A stretch of DNA of 64,000 nucleotides from Marivirga lumbricoides (GCF_014636295.1 NZ_BMEC01000001.1:372001-436000); one strand, 5' to 3'. Positions 50,947 to 61,330 are shown, counted from the stretch's first letter. The notes: generated from the letters alone by a model not told the origin. Translations and numbers: made by a program.

Positions 50947-52581
50947 ATGACTACTTATAATAAATTAAATAAATTTCTACTAGTGATTTTAATTTTCACA
51001 GCTTTTAGTTGTGAAGACGCACTGGAACTAGCCCCTAAAGATCAGGTTGTTAAGGAAAATTTCTTTCAATCTGAGGCAGATTTTCAGGCTGCTACAGCAC
51101 CTCTTTATAACAGGGTCTGGTTTTCCTTTAATGATAAATTTTACTTTGGCCTGGGGGATGGCCGTTCAAACAACCTGTATGCTCCTTTTTCAGATTATGT
51201 TTTCCCATTTAGTGATTTAACGGAAACAGGGTTAACAGGCCCACTGGTAGAAGCCTGGAGATCTTTTTATATAGTGATACAGCAATCCAACAATGTGATT
51301 TCCGCCATAGAAGAAAGCCCTGTAAATGAAGAAACAAAAAATCCATATATAGCGGAAGCACGCTTTATGCGAGGTACTGCCTATTGGTATTTAGCTTCAC
51401 TTTGGGGTGATGCTATTATCACTACCAGTCAGGCAGAAATTTTAGCAAACCCAATAGTAAATAAGAGCCCGAGAACTGATGTGTATGAATTTGCTATCAG
51501 AGATATGGAATATGCTGCCAAATATCTCCCTGAAGTATCTGGTCAATCAGGAAGGGTAAATAAATACAGTGCCTTTGCGATGCTCTCCAGGTTCTATTTA
51601 TCCTATTCAGGGCTGAGCGACAACCCAAATAGCGGCACTAGAGATGAAACATTGCTTGGAATGGCTAAAATGGCTGCGGAAAAAGTGATTAATGAAGGTC
51701 CTTATATGCTATTGGATGATTACGGAGACCTTTATAGAATAGAAAATAACAATAATGAGGAATCCATTTTTGCTTTACAGTGGGTACCTAATGGGGAATA
51801 TGGTGTAAATAACCCTCATCAGGCATTTTTTGCTCTAGGCTCTGAAATTACCGGAGATGATGCTGCTTACGGATTTTTTACAAGGGCCTCTTATGAAGTT
51901 TTACTTCAGTACGAACCAAATGATTTAAGGAGAAGAGAAACCTGGATGGCAGATGGGGATTTCTATCCTGAAATTAACCAGGCCAATGGTGGTTATTTAG
52001 TAGAACACGAAAACACCTATGTAAATGTTAAAAAAGGTGTGGTAGGTTCCACCAGAGACAACCCGGCTATTTCCAGACAAAATTCAGCTTTAAATACTTA
52101 CATGATGCGGCTGGCTGAAGTGTATTTAAATTATGCAGAAGCAACATTAGGCAATAATGAAAGCACCAGTGACGGAATGGCGCTTATGTATGTTAATGAG
52201 CTGAGGGAAAGAGCAGACCTGGGAGCTCTAAGCAGTCTTACGTTCGATGACATTTTTCAGGAAAGACGTATTGAGTTATGCATGGAAGGCCAGTTCTGGT
52301 ACGATTTAGTAAGAAGAGCCTATTACGAACAGCAAGAGGTTTTGAACTTTATTGATGGCCAGAGCAGAGATAACATCATTCCTTTTACCTATGATGCTGA
52401 AACTAATTCAGTATCAATAGATGAAACAAGAGACCCTGAGAGTCGGGCAATTGGATCAATCGATGCCAGTATATTTATACTACCTTACCCGGAATCGGAA
52501 GTAGTTCAAAACCCCTTACTAAGAGAAGACCCGGTACCTTATGAGTTTACCGAAGAGCGAATAACTGATCTATTTGAATAA
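50947..52581 (+). CDS. SusD/RagB family starch-binding-type outer-membrane lipoprotein
   Basis: 544 residues with a lipoprotein signal (FLLVILIFTAFSC, Cys22). SusD features are the N-terminal DALELAPKDQVVKENFF, TPR-like helices (YIAEARFMRGTAYWYLASLWGD, YSAFAMLSRFYLSYSG) and the C-terminal LRLAEVYLNYAEA / QERRIELCMEGQFWYDLVR / ILPYPESEVVQNP pattern. It caps the SusC barrel and binds glycan at the cell surface. Eleven bases after susC. Confidence 0.97.
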   Translation: MTTYNKLNKFLLVILIFTAFSCEDALELAPKDQVVKENFFQSEADFQAATAPLYNRVWFSFNDKFYFGLGDGRSNNLYAPFSDYVFPFSDLTETGLTGPLVEAWRSFYIVIQQSNNVISAIEESPVNEETKNPYIAEARFMRGTAYWYLASLWGDAIITTSQAEILANPIVNKSPRTDVYEFAIRDMEYAAKYLPEVSGQSGRVNKYSAFAMLSRFYLSYSGLSDNPNSGTRDETLLGMAKMAAEKVINEGPYMLLDDYGDLYRIENNNNEESIFALQWVPNGEYGVNNPHQAFFALGSEITGDDAAYGFFTRASYEVLLQYEPNDLRRRETWMADGDFYPEINQANGGYLVEHENTYVNVKKGVVGSTRDNPAISRQNSALNTYMMRLAEVYLNYAEATLGNNESTSDGMALMYVNELRERADLGALSSLTFDDIFQERRIELCMEGQFWYDLVRRAYYEQQEVLNFIDGQSRDNIIPFTYDAETNSVSIDETRDPESRAIGSIDASIFILPYPESEVVQNPLLREDPVPYEFTEERITDLFE

Positions 52582-52611
52582 TAGCTATTACGATTTAAAA
52601 TAAAAATTAAG

Positions 52612-53988
52612 ATGAAGGATAATATTTTATATAAGAATTATTGGAGCGTGAAGTCCATACTAGGGATTGTCTTCATTACTTTGGCTTTATTTGCCTGTTC
52701 CGAAGATGACTTCGAAGGAGCGCCCATTACTGTTAATGCGATATACTTGCAGGATGTGAATTCAGAGGTAGAGGACAGAGAAGTTACTTTTGTTCGCCTG
52801 GGACAACTAATTAGAATTGAAGGATCAGGATTTAGAGGGTTAAAAAGAGTGTTTATTAATGGTTATCAGACAGGTTTTAATCCTGCTTATTTATCTGATA
52901 ACTCTTTTCTCATAAGAGTATCTCCTGATACGCCTACTATTGAAGCATCTGATGATGTAAGAAACAAAATTACTTTGGCCAATGATAGTTATGAAACTAC
53001 CATTGACTTTGAAATAAGGTCATCAGCTCCCTCAATTTCCAGTATTTCACATACAATGCCTAATCCCGGAGAGCTTATCACTGTGTATGGCAGCGGATTG
53101 ATTGAGGTGACAAAAGTAATTTTCCCGGGAGAGGTAGAAGTTACCGAAGGCATAACCTTTGATGAAGAAGATGGTGAGTTTTTTACTGTAACCATGCCGG
53201 AAGGCGTGGCCGAAACCGGGGGGTCTATTTTAATAGAAACTGCCAACGGAGATGCCGCTTCTCCTGCTTATTTCAATTTCAAACAAGGTGTTATCCTCAA
53301 CTTTGATGGAATGGGAGAAATGGCACAGTTTGGAAATACAATCACCTCAGACCAGCTGGAATCAGCCGTGATAGGAGAAGGAAATGTATCTCAGGGTACT
53401 TATGTTCCTCACCGCACTGCTGATATAGCCGCTTTCCCTGCGGGGTCCAACCGTTTATCGGAAGTATTTACCACCGGAGAAGAAAACTGGCGTACACAAT
53501 TTACCGACTTCTTCCCTGCTTCTACCGCCTTGGAAGAATTGGCATTTCAATTTGACATATATGTGCCTAATGAATGGGAAAGTGGTTATTTACAGATTTT
53601 GCTCATCAATAACTTCAATGGAGGTGAATGGACCGGTGGGACTTATAATTATGTGCCCTGGATTGTAGATGGAGAAAGAGAACCTTTTGAAACCGATGGT
53701 TGGATAACAGTAACAGTTCCTTTTACAGATTTCTATCTGTTTGAAGACGATGATGAAGAATTTACTTTCGAAGATGTTTTAACCTTAAGAGAAACAGCCG
53801 ATTACGCGAATTTTGGCATCTTCTTTAATAATACAGATGTAAACCTTGGTAATGTAACCAGAGGAAGCAGCGAAGTTATATTCCCCGCTTTTGAAACTTC
53901 TGTAGATGTATACACAGATAATTGGAGAATTGTGTCTTTAGAAGTTCCCACAATCACAGATTTTCCTGAAGAAGATTTAGAAAATTAA
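52612..53988 (+). CDS. IPT/TIG domain surface glycan-binding lipoprotein (SusE/F-like position)
   Basis: 458 residues with a lipoprotein signal (ITLALFAC). Two IPT/TIG immunoglobulin-like domains cover about 50-230 (LIRIEGSGFRGLKRVFING, MPNPGELITVYGSGLIEVTKVIFPG). The C-terminal half (about 230-445: LNFDGMGEMAQFG, FQFDIYVPNEWESGYLQILL, DNWRIVSL) is a beta-sandwich as in the glycan-binding domain of surface glycan-binding proteins. It should hold xylan at the surface for the xylanase and SusCD. Thirty bases after susD and eleven before the xylanase. Confidence 0.9.
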   Translation: MKDNILYKNYWSVKSILGIVFITLALFACSEDDFEGAPITVNAIYLQDVNSEVEDREVTFVRLGQLIRIEGSGFRGLKRVFINGYQTGFNPAYLSDNSFLIRVSPDTPTIEASDDVRNKITLANDSYETTIDFEIRSSAPSISSISHTMPNPGELITVYGSGLIEVTKVIFPGEVEVTEGITFDEEDGEFFTVTMPEGVAETGGSILIETANGDAASPAYFNFKQGVILNFDGMGEMAQFGNTITSDQLESAVIGEGNVSQGTYVPHRTADIAAFPAGSNRLSEVFTTGEENWRTQFTDFFPASTALEELAFQFDIYVPNEWESGYLQILLINNFNGGEWTGGTYNYVPWIVDGEREPFETDGWITVTVPFTDFYLFEDDDEEFTFEDVLTLRETADYANFGIFFNNTDVNLGNVTRGSSEVIFPAFETSVDVYTDNWRIVSLEVPTITDFPEEDLEN

Positions 53989-53999
53989 ATTTTATAGCA

Positions 54000-56198
54000 A
54001 TGAAAAATTTTAAGTTAAAAATAATACCCACATTAGCATTTATAGTAGCTATATTTTCAGCATGCGATGACCAAATAATGGAATGGGAAGAACTTGATGA
54101 AGATCAAAAAATAACTACTGCTGAATTACCGCTGGAATTACAGGAAAAAATCAGCAGATATGAGCCCTTAAAAAATTATACTGATTTTGTATTGGGCGCA
54201 GGCATCATCATGGACCGGTACATGACCAATGAGGTTTACAGAAACATTGTAAATGAAAACTTTGATGATGTTACTGTGGGCTATGCGATGAAACATGGCG
54301 CCATGGTAAATGCCCAGGGTGAAATAAATTTTGCCCCTGTAGATGCCTTCATGACACAAACAAGAGAGGCTGGTATAACTGTTTATGGCCATACGTTGGC
54401 ATGGCATGCTAATCAAAATGCCAATTATTTAAATTCCCTAATCGCTCCGACAATTATACCGGGATCAAGCGGTTCTAATTCAGTGGATTTATCAGGCTTG
54501 AAAGATGGCTCATTTACAGGATGGGGCAGACTTAATGCAGGACAGGGAATCACCATTGTGGAGAATGAAGGTTTAGGTACCGGTACTCAGGCTATTCAGC
54601 TTATTTCCAGCGATAATTCTTCCCAACCTTTTAATTTGCAGTTAGCCTCCCCCAATATTCCTGTGGTAAGCGGGCATACTTATGAAATATCGTTCTACAT
54701 CAAATCTGATATAACAGGCCAGGGAAGAATTTCTTTTGATAATAATGTTACCAATCAATACCCTTATAAAGATTGGTATGAAACCGGTGAAGCAACTGAA
54801 TTTTTTGTAACCAATTCTCAATACCAACAGGTAAAATTCACTGTTGATGATATTGTAGACGGAGCAACTACTTTCCAGTTTCTTTTTGATTTAGGTTATC
54901 TTCCTAATGTAACGTATTATATTGATGTAAATAATATAAGTGTGGTTGATTTAGATGCAGAACCACAAGTTGTTAATTTGATAACTAATGGTGATTTTGA
55001 AGGTGGTACTTTGGATCCATGGTTTGGATACGGAAATGAGTCTACCCGTACCATTTCTGCTGAAGGTGAAGGCTATCCAAATACAGGTTATGCAATGGTT
55101 TTAACGAACCCTACTGATGCACAATCCTATGAGGCACAGCAAGTATTTGAATTTGCTGAACCTCTTGAAGAAGGTGTAGAACATAGCTTCTCATTTTATG
55201 TAAAAGCTGATATTTCAGCTACTATTCAAATTCAGTTACAGAGTTCGGATTTTTCTGGGGATTACTCAGGAGGACTAGCAGTTACAACTAACTGGACGCA
55301 AGTAACTGGAAGTTTCACCCCAACTGCCGCTGATAGAAATAGATTTATTTTCGATTTTGGTGAAATAGCCACTACCTTTTACATAGATGATGTAGTGCTT
55401 ACTACAGGAGAGATAGCTACAGGAACTGATCCTGTTATTATTGAAAAAACAGATGAAGAAAAAGCAGCACTTATAGGAGAAGCCTTTGAGTATTGGATTA
55501 CCCAAATGGTGACTCGCTATAAAGATGATGTAAAAGCCTGGGATGTGGTAAATGAGCCCATGAGAGAAGGTGGTACCTTGCGCGATGGAAATGTAAATGA
55601 ATTAGCCAATGATGATTTCTACTGGGTAAAATACCTTGGACCTGATTTTGCTGTTACAGCTTTTAATCTTGCCAGGCAGTATGGAAATCCCGATGACGTT
55701 TTGTTCATCAATGATTTCAACCTGGAGTCAAGCCTTGCTAAATGTGATGGACTGATTGATTATGTAGAATACATTGAAAGCAAAGGGGCTACTGTAGATG
55801 GAATTGGTACGCAAATGCATATTTCCCTTGGCACCGATCGGGACAATATAGTGCAGATGTTTCAGAAATTAGCCGCCAGTGGCAAATTGATAAAAATATC
55901 CGAATTTGATATAAGGCTTGGTACTGCTTCACCCACTAATGAGCAATTAGCAGAGCAGGCTGAAATGTATAAATTTGTAATAGATGCATATAAGCAACAT
56001 ATTCCTGTAGCACAGCAGTATGGAATTACGCTTTGGAATGTTTCAGACAGCCCGGAAGAACATGAATTTTGGTTGCCTGATGAATCTCCAAATGTTTTTG
56101 ATGCTGATTACGAGAGAAAACATGCTTATAAAGGAGTGGCTGACGGCTTAGCTGGCCGAGATGTGAGTGAAGATTTTACAGGAGAATTACAAAACTAA
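54000..56198 (+). CDS. GH10 endo-1,4-beta-xylanase with CBM domains inserted in the catalytic domain
   Basis: 732 residues with a lipoprotein signal (LAFIVAIFSAC). The GH10 barrel starts at about residue 50 (DFVLGAGIIMDRYM, MKHGAMVNAQGEINF, GHTLAWHANQN) and is interrupted at about 155-475 by two CBM4/9-type beta-sandwiches (for example SFTGWGRLNAGQGITIVENEG and NLITNGDFEGGTLDPWFGYGNES). It resumes with the acid/base Glu519 (WDVVNEP) and nucleophile Glu635 (IKISEFDI), and ends ITLWNVSDSPEEHEFW. This split architecture is known from Bacteroidota xylanases. It should cut surface-bound xylan into oligosaccharides. Last gene of the operon. Confidence 0.96.
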   Translation: MKNFKLKIIPTLAFIVAIFSACDDQIMEWEELDEDQKITTAELPLELQEKISRYEPLKNYTDFVLGAGIIMDRYMTNEVYRNIVNENFDDVTVGYAMKHGAMVNAQGEINFAPVDAFMTQTREAGITVYGHTLAWHANQNANYLNSLIAPTIIPGSSGSNSVDLSGLKDGSFTGWGRLNAGQGITIVENEGLGTGTQAIQLISSDNSSQPFNLQLASPNIPVVSGHTYEISFYIKSDITGQGRISFDNNVTNQYPYKDWYETGEATEFFVTNSQYQQVKFTVDDIVDGATTFQFLFDLGYLPNVTYYIDVNNISVVDLDAEPQVVNLITNGDFEGGTLDPWFGYGNESTRTISAEGEGYPNTGYAMVLTNPTDAQSYEAQQVFEFAEPLEEGVEHSFSFYVKADISATIQIQLQSSDFSGDYSGGLAVTTNWTQVTGSFTPTAADRNRFIFDFGEIATTFYIDDVVLTTGEIATGTDPVIIEKTDEEKAALIGEAFEYWITQMVTRYKDDVKAWDVVNEPMREGGTLRDGNVNELANDDFYWVKYLGPDFAVTAFNLARQYGNPDDVLFINDFNLESSLAKCDGLIDYVEYIESKGATVDGIGTQMHISLGTDRDNIVQMFQKLAASGKLIKISEFDIRLGTASPTNEQLAEQAEMYKFVIDAYKQHIPVAQQYGITLWNVSDSPEEHEFWLPDESPNVFDADYERKHAYKGVADGLAGRDVSEDFTGELQN

Positions 56199-56223
56199 TA
56201 TTGTAACACTCTTTAAGATTTTT

Positions 56224-56257
56224 AAAATACCGGAATTTCTGTTCCGGTATTTTTTTT
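56224..56257. terminator. Bidirectional terminator between the xylanase and the hybrid regulator
   Basis: A 12-bp stem (AAAATACCGGAA and TTCCGGTATTTT) with a 6-base loop, A-run on one side and T-run on the other. Confidence 0.88.
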
Positions 56258-59200
56258 TACTTAGTTTTTACCTCATTAGGTAAAATGCCGAAATAATCTT
56301 TAAAGCTTTTGGAAAAATAAGAGGGTGAAGAAAAGCCCACCAGGTAGCTGATTTCACTAATAGATATATTAGCATTTTCCTGAAGAAGTTCTTTAGCTCT
56401 CTCCAAACGAATTTTTCTGATCAGTTCATTAGCGGAAAGTCCCGTTAGCACTTTTATTTTTCTGTAAAGCTGGCTTCTGCTTAGGCTAAAATCGTCCGCC
56501 AGTTTCTCTACATTTAAATTTGTCTCCCTGATATTTTCTTTAATGTATTTAATGATATTAAGAATAAATTGTTGATCCAGCGAAGAGGTAGCATGATCAT
56601 TTTCAGGTTTTGAAACCCCTGCCATAAATTTCGTAAATAACTTCTCCCTGTTGATTATCAACTGCTTTAAATGGGATTTCATTATGTTCATATCGAAAGG
56701 CTTGTTCAAATACACATCCGCACCAGCTTCAAGTCCTTCTACCCAATCTTCAGGCATTGCTTTAGCGGTAAGCATTAATACAGGGATATGGCTTGTATTC
56801 AGATCGCCTTTCAATTGATTGCAAAATTCATATCCGTTCATATTTGGCATAATTACATCTGTTATTATGACATCAGGCATATACTTCTTAGCCTTTTTTA
56901 AACCCTCCTGCCCCTCTTCTGCATTGAGCACTTTGTAATCTGACCTCAACTCCTCAATAAGGTAATTTCTTAACTCCAGGTTATCCTCGATTATTAACAA
57001 AGTACGCTTGTGTTCTTTAACTTCTCCCTTTCCGGATACTTCAGGCACTTTCTCATTAAAAAGAATAGTATGAGGCTCTATAGTAGAAACTACACCGGCT
57101 AAGTCATATTGTTCTTTTTCATATGGAATGAGGATCCTGAATTTTGACCCTACTCCTACCCGGCTTTCTACCTCAATATCTCCTTTATGCAATTCCACAA
57201 AACTTCTTACCACCTCCAAGCCAATTCCGGTGCCACTGTAGTACTGCTCATTCCTGTCTTTTATTTGGTAAAAGCGATCAAATATTTTCCCTATTTCCTC
57301 CTGAGCAATTCCCTTACCTGTATCTTCTATGCTTATCTCCAAAGCAGAAAGTGTAGCTCCTTCCTCTATTAGCTTAAAAATGTGATTGGGTCTGATACTT
57401 GCGTGCAGACTAATTTTTCCACTATTAGCTGTGCTTTTAAAGGCATTAGAAAGTAGATTAAATACAATTTTCTCTAATTTACCTTTGTCGGCCCAAATAG
57501 TTTTAATCTGGTCTGATATGATAAAATTCAGTTCAATATTCCTATGGTAAGCCTCCTCTTTAAAATGATCGACTATTTCTGAAAGAAGATCCTTCAAATT
57601 AAAGGATTCAATATTTAAAGGGATAGTATTGAACTGCAATTTCCTGAAATCCATTAGTTCATCTATCAACCTGTTCAAACGCATGGTATTTCTGTGTATG
57701 GTTTTTATTTTTCCCTTGAAAAATTCAGGAACGGCAGAAGTTTCTCTCAAGATATCATTAAGAGGACTCAAAATGAGTGTGAGCGGAGTTCTAAATTCAT
57801 GGGAAATGTTAGTAAAGAACTGAATCTTCTTATTATTTAAGGCTTCTTCCTGAAGATGCCTCATTCTTTCCTGTTCTATAGCCCTTTTAGCTCTTAGGCG
57901 TGCATTTATAAATTGAGTAACAAAATAAAAGATGATTAAAAGTGAAAGGAAGTATAAAGCAATAGCTGTGTGAGTTAGCCACCAGGGAGGTAAAATTTTA
58001 ATGATTAGCTCAGTAGGTTGGTCATTCCACACCCCATCACTATTCGCTGCTTTTACTTTGAAAGTGTATGTTCCTGCCGGCAGGTTAGTATAAGTAGCAT
58101 TTCTTGCACTTTTAACATAATTCCATTGTGTTTCAAACCCCTCTAAATAATAAGCAAAATGGATATTCTCAGGCCTTGTAAAATCAATTGATGCATAATC
58201 TAAGGTAAACACTGACTGATTGTGGTTCAAGGTTATTTGATCTGTGTGAGAAATAACCTTATTTAATGGTGACCCCGGGTCACCCGGTTTAACAGGTTTA
58301 TTAAATATTCGCAAATCAGTTAAATACACTTTGGGAGTACTCAAATTTACAGGCAATGTTCTGGGATTAAAATAGTTAATTCCACCATAGGTTCCGAAGA
58401 AAAGCAATCCTCTTTTGCTTTTATAAGCCGCATTATTGTTAAAATCATTACTCAAGAGCCCATCATTCACCGTAAAATTTTTGATTACACTATCTTCTCT
58501 ATCTATTCGCGATAAGCCATTATTTCCGCCTACCCAAATAGATTTCTGATCATCTTCAATTATGGTGGAAACAGTCACTTTATTAAAGCCTGTTTCTGAA
58601 CCTACCCATTGAAAAGAATCAGTTTTCATGTCATATTTACATAAGCCTGCACCATCGGTACCTATCCAGATATTTTTAAAGGAGTCTTCATAGATATCCA
58701 ATATTAGGCTTGGGTAGGGATTATCCTGGTTGCTGTAAAACCTGGAAGAAAGCGATGTCAGCGTATAACTGCCTGAATTAATCCTTAATTTGAATAAGCC
58801 CTCATTACTACCAATCCAAACATTATCCTCACTGTCCACATATACCCTTCTTACATCGCTGTAGCTAATTCTTTCATTTAAGAAAGAACCCTGATCATAC
58901 ACTGCAAATTTCCTGGTATCGGGATTAAATGAATGAATTCCTCTTGAAAATGTTCCCATCCAAATTATACCATTTGAGTCTTCTGAAAAACTCAATATCC
59001 TGTTGGACATCATTTCGCCTTTTGTGGTTTCTATGGAATAGTTGATAAAAGATTTGCTTCCCCTTTTCAGAAAATATATGCCATCATCCCAGGTACCTAC
59101 CCATATATTCCCTTTACTGTCTTTAAAAAGAGTTTGCACATCAGGAGATGCCAAGCCTTTGGCAACAGTATTGTTGGTGTTCAGTAAATGAATAAAATCC

Positions 59201-60387
59201 TTTTTATCAAAATCAACCACATCTATTCCCCCACCATCCATACCTATCCATAACCTGCCATTTTCATCTTCCAGTATGCCTGTTACTGAACTGGCCTGTA
59301 ACGAATTAGGATCATTGACCTTGCTTTCAATGTCTCCAAACCGATCATACAATTTGTCATAAATACCTACACCATTATTGTAATAACCAATCCAAATACG
59401 ATCCTTATTATCCAGAAACAAAGACCATATTGAATTTGATTTGACGCCATTTATCTCGAATTTACTATTCAGATAATGATGAATAATTTTCCCCTCCCTG
59501 TCTATTTCAAATAAACCATCATTTTCAGTTCCACATAAAATAGTTTTGCGTGGTGTTTCCAATAATGACAAAATTCTCTTGGAGGTAAGCGGGAAATGTT
59601 CAATTTCATATCTCCCATTTTCGTTACCATCCACTTTATAAAGGCCATCCCTCGTGCTACCAATCCATATTGTACCTTTGCTATCAACTTTCATGGTTTT
59701 TATGGGAGCATTTATCCTCTCTTTACCATTTGTGGTAATAAATTCCAATGGAGTTATTACACTTAGCTCATCTTTCCATTCATATAACCCATCAATTGTA
59801 CCAATCAGGACTCTACTATCAAATACCACTATAGAATTTATCAGGAAATTTCTTATTTCAGGTACATCATTTACTTTAATTTGAGAAACCTTCAGTAAGC
59901 TATTATCTATTTTAAACAATCCATGCTCATGAGTTCCCACTAAAATATCACCTTGCTTATTTTCAATAATCGCCTGAACTGAGATTCCGGAACTTTTGGG
60001 GTTACGTGATAAATTTAAATGAAGGAAATTATCTTGTTCCCTGTTGTATAAGTCAATACCCTTCTCGGTACCAACCCAAAGCCTGTTTTTACTGTCCACA
60101 TAAGTAACATGAATAAGAGAATTACTAAGGCTCATGCTATCAGATTCTGTAAATTGGTAAGATTGGTAATCCTTTCCATTATACTTAAAAAGTCCTAGGC
60201 CATTAGTCCCCATCCAAATAAAGCCCTGATCATCCTGAGAAATAGTGGCTACCGCACGTTGGGTTGGAATATTCTCTACTATCTCGAAACGATACTTAGG
60301 CAAATCATTTACCTGCCCAGAAAGCTGACCAGTGAAGCAAGTTAATATCAATAAGAGGGGGTAGAAAAAAAATTTACTGCTTATCAA
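56257..60387 (-). CDS. Hybrid two-component system regulator (Reg_prop, Y_Y_Y, kinase, receiver, AraC HTH)
   Basis: 1376 residues in one chain. Signal peptide at 1-24. Reg_prop propeller repeats to about 690 (such as DDQGFIWMGTNGLGLFKYNG, DSKGNIWVGTWDDGIYFL). Y_Y_Y domain at about 710-790, one membrane helix near 805-830 (ALYFLSLLIIFYFVTQFI), DHp with His863 (NISHEFRTPLTLIL), HATPase at about 960-1070 (FNLLSNAFKSTAN, DTGKGIAQEE, GTGIGLEVV). The receiver has Asp1177 (VIITDVIMPNMNGYEF) and the AraC-type HTH is at about 1275-1375 (KLADDFSLSRSQLYRKIKVLTG). These HTCS proteins bind the breakdown oligosaccharide in the periplasm and activate the matching sus operon, here the convergent xylan operon. 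It has its own promoter element at 60415. Confidence 0.96.
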   Translation of the reverse strand: MISSKFFFYPLLLILTCFTGQLSGQVNDLPKYRFEIVENIPTQRAVATISQDDQGFIWMGTNGLGLFKYNGKDYQSYQFTESDSMSLSNSLIHVTYVDSKNRLWVGTEKGIDLYNREQDNFLHLNLSRNPKSSGISVQAIIENKQGDILVGTHEHGLFKIDNSLLKVSQIKVNDVPEIRNFLINSIVVFDSRVLIGTIDGLYEWKDELSVITPLEFITTNGKERINAPIKTMKVDSKGTIWIGSTRDGLYKVDGNENGRYEIEHFPLTSKRILSLLETPRKTILCGTENDGLFEIDREGKIIHHYLNSKFEINGVKSNSIWSLFLDNKDRIWIGYYNNGVGIYDKLYDRFGDIESKVNDPNSLQASSVTGILEDENGRLWIGMDGGGIDVVDFDKKDFIHLLNTNNTVAKGLASPDVQTLFKDSKGNIWVGTWDDGIYFLKRGSKSFINYSIETTKGEMMSNRILSFSEDSNGIIWMGTFSRGIHSFNPDTRKFAVYDQGSFLNERISYSDVRRVYVDSEDNVWIGSNEGLFKLRINSGSYTLTSLSSRFYSNQDNPYPSLILDIYEDSFKNIWIGTDGAGLCKYDMKTDSFQWVGSETGFNKVTVSTIIEDDQKSIWVGGNNGLSRIDREDSVIKNFTVNDGLLSNDFNNNAAYKSKRGLLFFGTYGGINYFNPRTLPVNLSTPKVYLTDLRIFNKPVKPGDPGSPLNKVISHTDQITLNHNQSVFTLDYASIDFTRPENIHFAYYLEGFETQWNYVKSARNATYTNLPAGTYTFKVKAANSDGVWNDQPTELIIKILPPWWLTHTAIALYFLSLLIIFYFVTQFINARLRAKRAIEQERMRHLQEEALNNKKIQFFTNISHEFRTPLTLILSPLNDILRETSAVPEFFKGKIKTIHRNTMRLNRLIDELMDFRKLQFNTIPLNIESFNLKDLLSEIVDHFKEEAYHRNIELNFIISDQIKTIWADKGKLEKIVFNLLSNAFKSTANSGKISLHASIRPNHIFKLIEEGATLSALEISIEDTGKGIAQEEIGKIFDRFYQIKDRNEQYYSGTGIGLEVVRSFVELHKGDIEVESRVGVGSKFRILIPYEKEQYDLAGVVSTIEPHTILFNEKVPEVSGKGEVKEHKRTLLIIEDNLELRNYLIEELRSDYKVLNAEEGQEGLKKAKKYMPDVIITDVIMPNMNGYEFCNQLKGDLNTSHIPVLMLTAKAMPEDWVEGLEAGADVYLNKPFDMNIMKSHLKQLIINREKLFTKFMAGVSKPENDHATSSLDQQFILNIIKYIKENIRETNLNVEKLADDFSLSRSQLYRKIKVLTGLSANELIRKIRLERAKELLQENANISISEISYLVGFSSPSYFSKSFKDYFGILPNEVKTK

Positions 60388-60414
60388 GTGTATTAGTGTA
60401 ATTAATTAGTAAAC

Positions 60415-60422
60415 CAAAGCTA
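60415..60422 (-). promoter_or_regulatory. -7 promoter element of the hybrid regulator gene
   Basis: The minus strand reads TAGCTTTG, an exact TAnnTTTG match, 28 bases upstream of the ATG at 60387. The same spacing as at the PhnA-like gene (1335). Confidence 0.6.
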
Positions 60423-60531
60423 TTTAATTATTTAAGATAGTAATAATTAATTCTGATAACTGATTTCATTGTTTAAATAATAATTAAGTCAGATCTCAAT
60501 CGATCAAAAATAGTAACTGTAGTTTAAACAC

Positions 60532-60563
60532 AAAAAGCCCGCTATTGTTAAAATAACGGGCTT
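60532..60563 (-). terminator. Terminator of the right-flank DUF4397 gene
   Basis: AAGCCCG (60535-60541) pairs with CGGGCTT (60557-60563), continued by TATT/AATA pairs inside, and followed by TTTTTG on the minus strand. Confidence 0.75.
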
Positions 60564-60586
60564 CTAAAGTGTTGATTTCTCTTTTA

Positions 60587-61330
60587 TTATAAATTATAAT
60601 AGTTAGGCACAACCTGAACACTTAAATCTTCCCCTGTACCTGCCGGTGGTTCAACATACCCTCTCACTATCAATGTATAAACTCTGTCAGGCCTGAAGTT
60701 AATATCGGTGACAGAGGTTACTACTTCACCATTTCCTGCATTTAGTATTTCAAAAGATGTAACTCCACCCTCTACTTCCATGAAGCCTGAAACATCTCTA
60801 TAAGCAATGTTTTCAAACAAATTATCATCTTCTCCTGAAAGAGATAAGTCAATAGCGGGAGCATCAGGAGAGGCATTTACTATACGTATCAGAGCATTAT
60901 CTGTATCATTCTCTTCAAATTGATCATGCACTACTATGGTTTCCCTTTCACCAGCAATTCCTGTTATAAAAACAGAATACAAGCTATCTTTATCAAGTGA
61001 AAGTGAAGTTTCGAATAATGTATTAGAGGCATTATAAGGAGTAAATTTCAACTCTCGTTCACCTGTATAAAATCGTAAGTAGCCGGTATAGTTAGTGTAT
61101 TCAAAAGGATAATAGTTCACCCTGCTATTATCTACCAAAATATCGAGGTCTGGCCCATCCGGAGACACATGATAAAGCGAAACATAAGCTACCGGAACAG
61201 TATCACCGTCATCAATAATATCGTCATCATCATCGCAACTGGTGATGGCTCCCATAAAAAATGTAAAAACAACAGCCCAACTCAGACTGTAAATCCAATT
61301 TTTCTTGTTTTTGAATAATCGCATTTTCAT
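60587..61330 (-). CDS. DUF4397 domain lipoprotein (right flank of the xylan locus)
   Basis: About 247 residues from the ATG at 61330. The longer frame uses a GTG at 61426 and a non-signal-like leader; the chosen start gives MKMRLFKNKKNW and a lipoprotein signal ending GAITSC. An aspartate run (DDDDDIIDD) follows the lipid site, a feature of surface-exported Bacteroidota lipoproteins. DUF4397 modules are clear (YVSLYHVSPDGPDLDILVDNSRV, NALIRIVNASPDAPAIDL). Paralogue of the gene at 46519, with the same segment order. Function unknown. Confidence 0.88.
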   Translation of the reverse strand: MKMRLFKNKKNWIYSLSWAVVFTFFMGAITSCDDDDDIIDDGDTVPVAYVSLYHVSPDGPDLDILVDNSRVNYYPFEYTNYTGYLRFYTGERELKFTPYNASNTLFETSLSLDKDSLYSVFITGIAGERETIVVHDQFEENDTDNALIRIVNASPDAPAIDLSLSGEDDNLFENIAYRDVSGFMEVEGGVTSFEILNAGNGEVVTSVTDINFRPDRVYTLIVRGYVEPPAGTGEDLSVQVVPNYYNL

